Source of the DNA: Ichthyophonus hoferi
Taxonomy: Eukaryota > Opisthokonta > Ichthyosporea > Ichthyophonida > Ichthyophonidae
Reading direction: 5' to 3'
DNA: 35,965 nucleotides
Assembly (NCBI GenBank): GCA_002751075.1
Contig: NAOQ01000117.1
Location: 118,180 to 154,144 of the forward strand
Below, one piece after another: positions 24,273-33,878 of this stretch (positions are counted from its first letter, which is position 1; the number at the start of each line of letters is the position of its first letter). The position numbers and the translations under genes were made by a program. A model generated the notes under the pieces. The model searched no databases and was not told where the DNA came from. It saw only the letters and a list, made by a program, of their open reading frames with translations.

Positions 24273-25062
24273 CTTTAGTGTCACTTTAAGGCTGGAAATG
24301 TTGATAGTTTAAATGTAGATTTGAAGACAGTATGTAAATGTATGAAAATTAATGCTCCACACGTAGAGGTTAGGGGATGGATGCAGGATTGAGGTAAAGT
24401 GGTTTTAGCATTCTTGAATTGTTGATTTAATAGAATTAGCAGGCTTTGGGACCATGATAAGTTATTTATGTGAGGAACTACAAACATCAGTTTAGCTGAG
24501 AAGCCTTTCCTGTGAGTTAGTGAATTGCGACTGAGCGCAATTAGAGACATCATTAATGACCAGTTAACCGGCTGAGTCCTTCGATCATTTTACTTACTAT
24601 ACGAGACTCTCGTTTATTGTCTTGTCGTGTTCCAAATATGAGGATGTCAATTTCCCCATAGTTACTTCTAAATCTAATAATGCGAACCAACTGTTTATTT
24701 ATGATAGTAGGCTGGGCAATAATAAAAGATGGGGCTGTAATCAATTGCTTATATTTTTTTATCGAAGATAGGGTGTTACATTAATTAATTATAATTGTAA
24801 ATAGTGCTATCTGATTGAACTGTATTGTTTTGGCAACCAATTGAATGCAAGACACATATTTCATTGGTTAACTATTTTTTAGTCTGGTTCGACACTTTCA
24901 TCGCGGGTCAGTTATACGGAGAAGGAGTATCCAATTAGGTGACGTTTTTGTCTCTTAACATACATTTATCATACGTTTACGTATACGGAGTTATTATTAA
25001 TCAAGTCAGTAGGATTTGTCTTAGGCAATATTTCTAAGCAATGAGTTATCTGGACCCCAAAA

Positions 25063-25466
25063 CATATATTTACTTCAGTCACAGATGGTTGTATTTATGT
25101 ATTTATTTACTGTATCCCAGATTAACCCTGCAATATCAATAATCACATTACAAATTATTCGCGAAACGCTCTCAAGCACTTGCATTCTTCCACTAATCAG
25201 CCTCCATATTATACTTATTTTATCTTTGGTTATGAGCCATACCTCAGCAATATGGGGTGGTGACCTCATTAACCTACCAATTGTACTAATTAGGGGTACT
25301 ATTAGTTGATTCCCAATTATCCCGTTTCATCAGTCATAGGCTTTGTGTATTCCATGACCTATTTGTGTTTTTGTTATTGTTCTGAAATCTGCGACACGCT
25401 TAATTTTTTTACTAATAACACTAACAAACTACTGTGCATTTTTGCTCTCCCTCTTATGTACCAAGA
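25063..25466. promoter_or_regulatory. Upstream flank of the membrane-protein gene
   Basis: About 400 bases between the LTR fossil and the membrane-protein start. Frames on both strands at 25075-25309 look like chance. No TATA box or clear splice acceptor was recognised. An AG before the ATG (CCAAG-AATGAG) could be an acceptor for an upstream non-coding exon. Confidence 0.3.
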
Positions 25467-26489
25467 ATGAGTGTAACCATGTCCGAAAGAAGAGGAAGAT
25501 ACCACCCCCTGGAACAGGAATTCGAACACAGTGATCTGGCATCTCCTAACGCAAACCCTCAAGAACACACTATACCAGGGGACTTTATTGGTCAGACCGA
25601 CCGCGATGCATTTGAAAACTTTGGCAGAAGGGGACCCTTTGCGTCTGTGGATTCCATTAGAAGTCTCATATTTTTAACTGTAAAGACGTTCATTTCTCGG
25701 CCTATATTTCTGTTTGCTACCGGCATGGGACTTGGCAATGTCTTTGTTGGCATCATCTTTCAGATTGTCACCTCACACAATGCGTTGAATAATGTAACTC
25801 TCGGACCTGCAAATCTTACCTTGCTATTACTGTACGCCTCCTTTAGTTTAGCCCTCCCACAGTTCTTTGCGGTTCTCTGTACGAATCTGGCCTCCACTGT
25901 GCTAACCAAGCCAATGAGATCCTTCTCTGAACACCTCTCTCTGCTATGGACCACCAGAGATAGTTGGGTCAAGTCCTATTTATCTCAACTTGCTGTTGGT
26001 TTCCCAACAGCAGGGCTAGTTTTTTTAAACATATGTCTATTCTACTGTATGCCCACACTCTATCATGAGATGGAACATGCCTGGGGTGCTTGGGTACCGG
26101 CTTTTACTTGCTTTTTAATAATTTCTCTCTTGTGTTTAACCTTTTTCGCTACTGTTTCTGCCCTAATAGCCACGCCTATTTTAGCTCTAGAGAAACTTGG
26201 TCCAGTTAGGGCTTTTAAGAAATCATCCTATATGCTTCCAAACTTTAAGCTTGGTGTTGTGCTGTTCCTCTCTTCCGTGGTTGTCTGCCTAATTATATTC
26301 CTTGGTCTGTTTGGCCCAATCTTTTACTTTGTATTGGCCTATGATTGCATAGCTGACACCATTACTTATGCTTTCTTTTTAATGGCCGTGTGTTATTGGC
26401 AGGCTTATGCCTGGACTGCCAATGTCGTATTTTACTACTATTTGCTTAGCAGTAATCTATATGCCGCCAATTTGCATGGGCACCATTAA
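25467..26489 (+). CDS. Intronless six-helix membrane protein of unknown function, 340 residues
   Basis: The frame from the ATG at 25467 gives 340 residues; a second ATG at 25479 has a better context (ACC before it) and would give 336. The frame extends upstream to 25434 but only with GTG. The first 70 residues are hydrophilic. Hydrophobic helices follow at about 80-102, 116-144, 173-195, 211-237, 261-289 and 295-323, and the tail is NLYAANLHGHH. Between helices 4 and 5 is LEKLGPVRAFKKSSYMLPNF, a layout like the LGP.xA...S linker of GPDPase-membrane-domain-like and related uncharacterised membrane proteins. That likeness is only by eye. It is more GC-rich than its surroundings and lacks introns, unlike most of its neighbours. 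It lies between two mobile-element blocks. It could be a retrocopy, a transferred gene or an ordinary single-exon gene. Confidence 0.82.
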   Translation: MSVTMSERRGRYHPLEQEFEHSDLASPNANPQEHTIPGDFIGQTDRDAFENFGRRGPFASVDSIRSLIFLTVKTFISRPIFLFATGMGLGNVFVGIIFQIVTSHNALNNVTLGPANLTLLLLYASFSLALPQFFAVLCTNLASTVLTKPMRSFSEHLSLLWTTRDSWVKSYLSQLAVGFPTAGLVFLNICLFYCMPTLYHEMEHAWGAWVPAFTCFLIISLLCLTFFATVSALIATPILALEKLGPVRAFKKSSYMLPNFKLGVVLFLSSVVVCLIIFLGLFGPIFYFVLAYDCIADTITYAFFLMAVCYWQAYAWTANVVFYYYLLSSNLYAANLHGHH

Positions 26490-27080
26490 ATTAGAATGAT
26501 TTAACACGACCACGTTTTATTCTTTCCTCCCCCAGTTTTATGTTCCTCTAGTGATTGGCTTTCTAAATTTTAAGCCATATATAGATAAAGCGAGGTTATC
26601 TTGCAGTATTCTGATAGTAACTAAAAAAATAATTGGTTTATTAGGGCAGTATTCCTAATGGGGCAGGAAGCTGGTTATTCTAAGGACAAATACCATGCTA
26701 GAATAAGACACGGAAAATGACATATATGCTATATGTATATAAATTTATACATGGATAGATACCTACATACCTGCACTTTGACTGGCCTTTCTAGATAATA
26801 AATTTTAGTGAGCTATACGCAGTTAAGATAACCAGCTGATACACCAAGGAAAAGAACACGTGCAAAAGACTGAATATATGTATATAGATGTAGATAGACA
26901 TAGTTCATAGCTCTTTGTCCTAGTCCATAGCCTAAACTATATTCTTTCCTAGGTATCTAATAGATTAAATCCCCTTTCAGTGCTTCAGTTATTGTATAGG
27001 ATGCAATCATGCACATTTATTTATTTATATTGAATAATGTCAGAATATTTTGAGTTCACTGACTTAGACTCTAGAGCAAG
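26490..27080. other. 3' flank of the membrane-protein gene, no gene seen
   Basis: AT-rich DNA with an AATAAA at 26798-26803 that could end the membrane-protein transcript. Nothing else was recognised. Confidence 0.5.
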
Positions 27081-27275
27081 TTATTCTCCAAAGTTGAAGT
27101 CCAAATCTTCAACAAGATCCCCAGAGTTCCCGTCGTCGATACGTGACCAAAACCATATCCTAATCTTCTTCTTTGGCTCCACGGACGACTTTGGTTTCTC
27201 AGTCATGATGATTGCAGTTTTTCGCTTCTGTCTGTAATCAGTGGGGGTAAACGGTGGTACACTAGACAATACCAT
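27081..27275 (-). CDS. Possible small protein or exon, 64 residues, unidentified
   Basis: From an ATG at 27275 the minus strand encodes a product with a basic middle (SSVEPKKKIRIWFWSRID) and an acidic end (GDLVEDLDFNFGE). Codon use is less AT-biased than in nearby chance frames. No family is recognised. It ends some 55 bases before a partial TIR-element copy, so it may be element-derived. A further ATG at 27207 would give a shorter product. No promoter or splice partner was found. Confidence 0.25.
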   Translation of the reverse strand: MVLSSVPPFTPTDYRQKRKTAIIMTEKPKSSVEPKKKIRIWFWSRIDDGNSGDLVEDLDFNFGE

Positions 27276-27329
27276 TACGTCTGCCTACTCCACGACACAC
27301 CAACAAGACAAAGTCTTATGATGTAATGG

Positions 27330-27812
27330 CTTGTTTATTAAACGTTGAATCAAGGGTTTCCGACTAAATCTGTGGTTCCTGAATAAATAGTAGTTAGATC
27401 GTGGTCAATCCAGTTGACCATGCGATACAAACACCCTCTTGCAAAAGTTCTAAAACTAATGGATCTATAACATCTACTTAGTTGCATAAAGCCCAATAAA
27501 GTCCATTGATTATTAAGAGTCACATTTGGAAACATGTGTGCTTAAATATCAAATGATCAACACTATTTAAAATAACTAAGATCGCTCACTTGCTAAGCTG
27601 TACTTAAACATATTTGTCTAAATTAAATATAATTAGCAACATTAATTAATTAATTAACTCGTAACACTTACAAACCAATTGCAACCTCATTAAGTACTCA
27701 AATTCTATTGGACATTTAGAGGTACAATGCAAAATGAACTGTAAACTAGGTGTACTTGTAGAAAACATCCTGTAGTATCTAGTCTAATACTTGTGGTAGC
27801 TGAGATACCTTA
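27330..27812 (+). mobile_element. Partial copy of the long-TIR element
   Basis: Aligns in the same direction with about 22920-23412: CAACACTATTTAAAA, the ATTAATTAATTAA stretch, ACTTACAAACCAATTGCAACCTCATT against the right arm, and the end TACTTGTGGTAGCTGAGATA against CACTTGTAGGGGCTGAAATA. It is much more diverged than the two arms of the other copy are from each other. The left half is not recognisable. Its left boundary is approximate. Confidence 0.5.
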
Positions 27813-28292
27813 ACAAATAGCTGTTTCTTTATCGCTGGGTTTGTCATACACGGAATTAATACTAGGTACCTATGGTAACGGAGTGCAATGAGGTGATCAG
27901 ACAGACTGCATATATCTATCTATGTATATGCACACAAGAAACTGTGTGCAATTAAGAATATAGTAGAGTAAAATGTAAACATACCCACAACAATATGAAC
28001 ACCAAAATGAAATAACATAAGAAAGATCTAGGAAAAAAAGGTGAAACCATTAGGAACTACCAGGATTAATATAACAAATAAGGCTCAGAAAGGCTTCCTC
28101 CATAATATTAGGGGTTATATTTATGACTAAGTATAAAGGATTAACAATGGTTCAACCATTAACTATAGTAGATTTTTCTATACCTCAATATACAATTGTC
28201 ACTAGGAGCTTATTTAAAGAGAGGCGAGTATATTTACATATATATGTCTACTACAGTACTACATTCACATTCTTTCTTTCTCCGCACACTGT
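27813..28292. other. 3' flank of the WD-repeat-like gene, no gene seen
   Basis: About 480 bases of AT-rich DNA after the stop codon of the minus-strand gene. No coding frame or RNA gene was recognised. Confidence 0.5.
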
Positions 28293-30762
28293 TTAATCCT
28301 CTTGCAAATGCAGAGTCTTTTCCTTATGTCCCTCTCCCTCTGCAATCTTTTCCGGCCCATGAGTCCTTTTAACTCCACGGTGCTCTTCCACAGGTACTGT
28401 AGCTGGCTGCAAACTTTTAGCTCCACATAGCGTATATAGCGTACCACTAGTAGTAACACCAAAGAAGTCATCTCGTCCAGGTATCTGTGTGTATATGCAT
28501 ATTATTATTATTAATAAAAACCAGAAAAAATTCGGCAACCATTGCATTGGATAAGACTTGTATATAACATAGTATATTTATAGAAAGAGAATCCTATTGT
28601 TTATTATAATAGGACTAGTAGTAATATATTTATCTAGAGGGGTTAGGTAGAAGAGGAGTATATAGGGTAGGTGTAGAATAGGGTATAACAGGATGTAAGA
28701 ATAGGAGGTGAGATATATGGAATAACTGGTAGTGGGATACCATGAGACGTGGATAGATATATGTGGTAATGTGATATGTGGGCTAATAGGTTGATAAGGA
28801 AGAACAGGAGGGAAGGGATAAAAAAGACATCCAATGAAGAATAGGACAAAAGGTGAAAGGAAGCATACACACATACATTTATATGTGCAAACAGCAGGAA
28901 AAAAAAAGGCGAAGAAATGCGAGAACAAAGTAAAAGCGTTACAAAGGGCTTGTAGACATGTGAGGCCGTATAATCAAGAATACCTTTTACTATACATCAA
29001 AATACACGGTATTATACACTGTACACATATACTATACACCATCCACCTCTTACCTGTGCCATACCAATCCATCTTCCATCTCCCCTAAAGTTACTACTAT
29101 CCAACCTGCTAGTCTTCTCATACTTGACTGACCAGGCCCCACAGGCGAACTCCCCATCCACCTTAGCCCCAGCAAAGCATACATCACCCGGTCCTTCCAT
29201 ACCTCCAGAGAAGAATGTATGGGCAATATCAAACTTCAACGCACCTTTCCAGGCACCAAGTGTGCTCCATTTCCTAACATCATATACATACATAACCCTA
29301 TCGGTACCCCCCACTACTATCTTTCCCTTGGCAGTGGCACATGAATATAGCATGCCCGCAGAGGGCATTACCCGGGCTACGCACCCACCCTTCTCTTGCA
29401 TACGAGGGTCCCACATACTAACTTGGTTACCCTCCGTGGTTACCAGGAGCATAGAGTGTGAGTTGTCCTGCTTCATGTATGAGAGGGACTGGAGAGGGTG
29501 AACGGAGTGCATACTTCTTATACACTTATCGCTGTCATATAGATTAACTGTCTGCTTGAACTGTAAGGCCGTAGCTGTCATGGTACTCTCTGTAGGTGAC
29601 AATGCCACACCTGCCCACCCTAGTTCGTATAGGCCTAATGACGGGGGAGTAAGGCGTAGAGAAGGGGTGGTCCCATCCAGAGTGCTAACAATTGTATTGC
29701 CATGGTGATCTATAGTCGCTAGCCGGCGGGTATTATTAGTGGCTTGGCAGGTTATACTGACAATGTTATCACTGTATATGTGAGTGTGTGATTGTATGAG
29801 TGAGGGTGTGCCATGGTAGTGGTGGGGGAGAGAGAGAGAGAGTTAGAGAAGGAGGAGGGGTGGATATGTTAAGAAGATATGCATGTTTATACATCCTGGA
29901 TAGGCTAACAGAGGCTAACAGATGGAGAGAAATAAGAAAATAAATAGGAATATTATGATTAGGAAAGAAAAATAAAAAATAAAAAAAGAAGAAATAATGT
30001 GGGATGAGAAAATAAAGAGAGAGGAGAGAGAGAGAAAAGAAGAACTACAGCGGATAAAGGATTACAAAATAACAAAAGATATAAAGAAGGGGCTTTATAT
30101 GATTGCCACCCCCTGGTCACCCTGTGTCCTACCTATGGTTGCCATGGTGTGGTAGTGCTTGACAATTCACATCTTCAAAAGGATTCGCAAAGGCTGTGCC
30201 CTCGTCAGGGTTGTAGTTGATGGCCCTTTGTGAGCGCCTGTATGAGAAGACTATGAGTGATTATACATAGAAAGGAAGGATTGATGAAGGAAGGTGGGAG
30301 AGGGCTAGACTTCATAGATCATATCGTGCAAGAAAGTAAGAGAAAAATATATATATATATATCAAAAAAAGGAAGAAACAGGAAAGATGAGCCGACTGGT
30401 TTCCTTCCAACCACCCTCCCTCTCCTTTTCCGTCTATCTATAGTTGTTGTGATAGTTGTTTTGTAAAGTGTGGAGGAAGCAGAGTGAAGTATTAATTTAC
30501 AATTGGTTTTTCACAGGATGGTGACATTTTTAAAAAGCATATCGAGACAAGGTAAAAACAAAGATAGTAACCGTGGAGGGAAAGGTCAATAGGTTACCAG
30601 CCTTGTGTTTATTTGAAAAACATCACGGCCAAAAGCCACCACGGCCGTATCGGTATCTATGGCAGCGACCACATTGCCTAGGGGATTTCCAGTGGACAGC
30701 TTGTTCACGGAAAGCTCTTTAATACTACCCCTGTGCACTACAAACTCTTCTTTCCCAGCCAT
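28293..30762 (-). CDS. WD-repeat-like (beta-propeller) protein, about 390 residues, at least 4 exons
   Basis: Minus-strand exons: 30598-30762 (MAGKEEFVVHRGSIKEL...), 30133-30237, 29054-29771 and 28293-28484. The last two junctions are GT-AG and in frame. Blade-like strands include RRLATIDHHGNTIVSTLDG, MLLVTTEGNQVSMWDPRM, GKIVVGGTDRVMYVYDVRKW, GEFACGAWSVKYE and DDFFGVTTSGTLYTL; the WD-type endings MWDPR and VYDVRKW suggest a propeller. The C-terminus is highly charged. I cannot name the orthologue. Exon 1 ends at a GTAACC donor in phase 0 while exon 2 needs two preceding bases, so a small exon between 30238 and 30597 or another donor is missing from this model. The ATG at 30762 is preferred for its context (AAAATGGC); the frame reaches 30801 only through GTG. 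Intron 2 is rich in GA repeats (29825-30060). Confidence 0.8.
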
Positions 30763-30839
30763 TTTCCTTTTATTGCAAGCCCTCTTTATACGGGGAGACA
30801 CGGGCTAAACTTGGTGCAAGCAAAACAAACGCATGTACA

Positions 30840-31100
30840 GAAAGATCATGAATAGATGCTCAGTGCGATCAGGAGATCAAAAACTATAATCGGATTGTAT
30901 TTGACAAACTGCGTGATCTGACTGTCATAAATCGCTTTGAGTGTTACTAATCATTCACTAATCTGAGATCTATAGTTAATCGCTTGATTAATCAATTTGG
31001 TGATTATAGATTACCAACTAATTTTACGATTCATCATTAATGGCCAGTCAATCGCTATAATCACAGTCAAGCCAGTATTTGATCGCGGATTAATGCTATC
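30840..31100. promoter_or_regulatory. Homotypic cluster of TAATC motifs upstream of the WD-repeat-like gene
   Basis: Ten TAATC or GATTA occurrences start at 30887, 30948, 30959, 30977, 30986, 30989, 31002, 31009, 31058 and 31088; two overlap. TAATC is the core bound by K50 (Otx/Pitx/Bicoid-type) homeodomains. The cluster begins about 125 bases upstream of the ATG at 30762. Regulatory use is inference; a degraded repeat could also create such density. Confidence 0.4.
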
Positions 31101-31591
31101 TTTTCCTTCACTAAATATATACAAGCGGAATTAAATTACTATATCACTTCTGAAACCAGTTCCACTCTTTAACATTACCGTTAATCTATCATATTCTTAT
31201 AATTTTGTACATAATTTTCATTGCGTGGTTTCATATACTATCTTGTTATTTTTACTTGATTTTTATGTTTATTATTTGTTTTTGTTAAATCGAATTTTCC
31301 AACCCTACTTCCATTTTTTTGTACTTAAACTCTCACTCCCCAAGAAATATTTAGCCATGAGCTTATCATCTAACCGTTTATAGAGGCCTTCTAATTTCAG
31401 TTGATACATATTAGTGTAAAACAGTATTAATTAATTATTGCTTTTTATGTGAAAAGCGGGTATTATGGGAGAAGAAAAAACAAAGAGATAAAAGGAAAGG
31501 AGGGGAGTAGAAAGTTGGATAGGGGAAACAATTTAGAAACTTATATACGTAGTAAGCATACGGTAAGTACCAAATTACTGAATATCATACT
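31101..31591. other. AT-rich spacer, no gene seen
   Basis: About 490 bases with a purine-rich patch at 31467-31530 and no accepted frame. The last five bases (ATACT) are the left target-site duplication of the LTR element that follows. Confidence 0.5.
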
Positions 31592-32937
31592 TGTTAAAAC
31601 AGGGATCTTTAAATATTTTAGATATCTTTTTATCTAGTTATAGGCATTTAGTATTATTAGCAATTCTTATTACATACGTGGTCGGGAAAATATCTCGTGT
31701 AATCTGTTGGTGTTAAACGGCAATCCAAGATTATCCATCAAAATTGAACTAGCCAATGATAGAAATCCCGCAACTATATAATAAGCCATTTCAGATAACG
31801 TATTTTGGGCTCTGGATAGCACATTGGTTAGGTATTTTTTCTAAGACAAGTCCTTCTGACTTGGTTAACAATAAAAATATGCCATAAGATATCTGCACTC
31901 CTTGTACACAAAGGGATACTTTATATCGCTCCTTAATTTGGTATTCTCTCTTTTTCGAAACTAATATAGTCCAGTATAACCCACAGGAACGCGAGTGTCT
32001 GTACTTATTATTTCCAACATGTAGTAGTGAAAGTTTATATAGCTTATAATGGTCAAAAAACCTAGTAATTTTTTTTATGTCAACGATCCACGATTGCCAA
32101 AAACACATCACCTCAACTCTACATCCATTCACTGACCTCTAGGTGTGGAGACTCAGTTTTATTACACGTATACTGTCTTCAAATCTGCATTTGGACTATC
32201 AACATTATTTCAAAACGTGCGAAACAACTGGGCAACATTCACCTATCATCTCAGCCATCAGCCGCCGGCTGCCAGAGAGCCAGAGCCAAGAGCCAGAACG
32301 AGCAGGAAAGCATTTAAAATGGTGTAGTGTGTACTGTCTTCCGTTTTTGTTTTGCATTAGGTGCTACGCCACAGTCATTTATAAATACCTTCAGGAATTA
32401 TCTACTATATTTAATGAGTGACAAGCCTACAGCCAAGTAATCACTTTGGTAGAATTCTTTTCATATTCTCTTTGTATATTTTTTATGCCCTAGGTGAAAT
32501 AATCTGTCTAGGTCAAGGAGTGTTAAAACAGAAGCAATTAAATAATTTGAATATTACTTTATATAGCTACAAATATTTAATATTATTGGCAATTAGTATT
32601 ACATATGTAGCCTGGGAAAAGAGTTAGTGTAGTCTATTGGTGTTAAATGACAATCCAAGATGATCTAATAAATTGAGCCAGCCAATGATAGAGATCCTAC
32701 AACTACATAATAAGCCATTTCGGATCACATGTTTTGGGTTCAGGATAGCACATTGCTTAGGCATTCTGCTTAAGACAAGTCCTGCTGACTTTTTTAATAA
32801 TAAAAATATGTCATAGCATATCTGTACTCATTGTTGCAAAAGGAAACGTTAACATGATCCCTAATTCGATATTCTCTCTCCTTCTAAACGAATATAGGTT
32901 GCAGGAACGCTCGTCTCTCTACTAACTATTCCTAACA
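31592..32937 (+). mobile_element. Short non-autonomous LTR element, two LTRs, structurally whole, non-coding fossil
   Basis: LTRs at 31592-32019 and 32521-32937 are alignable along their length, start TGTTAAAACAG and end AACA, so they have the TGTT...AACA termini usual for LTRs. A purine-rich GGTCAAGGAG (32511-32520) directly precedes the second LTR, as a polypurine tract would. The five bases ATACT occur on both outer sides (31587-31591 and 32938-32942), a target-site duplication. The internal region is only about 500 bases and has no gag or pol, so it resembles TRIM or LARD elements and needed a partner's enzymes. The LTRs have diverged visibly, so the insertion is old. A tRNA primer site was not identified. 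The same family makes the tandem locus at 20983-25062. Confidence 0.85.
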
Positions 32938-33878
32938 ATACTTATCCGGATGTATAGTTTCTTTGAATTACCTTTTCTAACACTAAGAACCATTATATTG
33001 CCACTCACTTATATGAAAAAGGAATACAAATACGTTACCTGGGTTAAGTTTAGATTAAATAGATTATGGAGCGGGACTGAATCATTGTGAATCATGCTAT
33101 AAAAACTGGTTATGTAAGGTTGTGGCCTGATATATCATATATAAATTGTAAATGGATAAGTAATATACCGATAATTTATGTAGTGTATGATGTGAACATT
33201 GTCTGTAATGGCCGTACTAAGCACAATTAGATTTAGGTATCTAATATACTTATTTATCTATTTAATTATATATCCATCTATCCCTACATCCCATTATCTA
33301 TCTGCCTATCTACCTATGTATCTATATATCTATTTTATGTTCATTATCAAACTGATTGTAGCAGGCTGAAAGTTCTGGGAGTGAGGCCATTTCAGATATA
33401 AGATACATATAAACATATGTGATAATGGGGGAGCCAGATAATTTTATTCAGATGATGTGTTAGAATCCTGTCAAAGTATATAAATTAAAATTGTACGCAA
33501 TTAGTTCCGTTGTGAATACTTGGAGATCAGTTTGATTTTATCGCTATTAACGTCTGGCTCGCAAAGCCTCTGACTCTTAAATTCCAGACCAATCATCTTC
33601 CACATTAGTTTGTATGAATTGACCTTTTATTAGATCTATCTTTCTATTGGATGGATTAATATACAATGATATTATTGGCTAGCCTGGACCTACTGAGTGC
33701 ACTTAACATAAACGGATATGTTAAATAACTAGCTAACTAGGTATGGTGGTGTGCATGTACATACGACTACTTAGAAAGATAGAGTATTACTAAGCTACCC
33801 GTGGGTTATATATATTTCATGTGTTCATAAGCTTTATGAGGTAGGATTTTTAAGGTACCAGGCACTATATTTTTAAGA
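32938..33878. promoter_or_regulatory. Upstream flank of the NUP210-like gene
   Basis: About 940 bases of AT-rich DNA with a degenerate TATC repeat. It should hold the promoter of the pore glycoprotein gene, but no convincing core element could be placed. Confidence 0.35.
33239..33336. repeat. Degenerate TATC tetranucleotide repeat
   Basis: Many TATC, TATCTA and CATC units in about 100 bases, with interruptions, upstream of the NUP210-like gene. Confidence 0.75.

Larger units (their letters stand above)
20983..25062 (-). mobile_element. Tandem non-autonomous LTR-element fossil (two internal units)
   Basis: Read on the minus strand, this locus repeats the parts of the element at 31592-32937. 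One internal unit lies at 20983-21507, an LTR-type unit at 21508-22097 (enlarged by an internal duplication), and a second internal unit starts at 22098 and runs, interrupted, to about 24490. A partial LTR stretch lies near 25005-25062. Purine tracts (minus strand) flank the internal units at 20984-20995 and 22098-22110, as a polypurine tract would. The second unit is split by a TIR element (about 22125-23415) and an assembly gap. There is no coding content. It is old and broken in several places. LTR-internal-LTR-internal order is what unequal recombination between LTRs produces. Confidence 0.65.

Noticed and set aside
24880-24915. GGTTCGAC word recalling a tRNA T-loop
   Set aside because: No acceptor stem, anticodon arm or D arm fits around it. 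No tRNA was found anywhere in the window.
28578-28928. A 116-codon minus-strand frame rich in Phe, Tyr, Pro and Ser
   Set aside because: It lies in intron 3 of the WD-repeat-like gene and is the translation of a pyrimidine-rich intron; no domain is seen.
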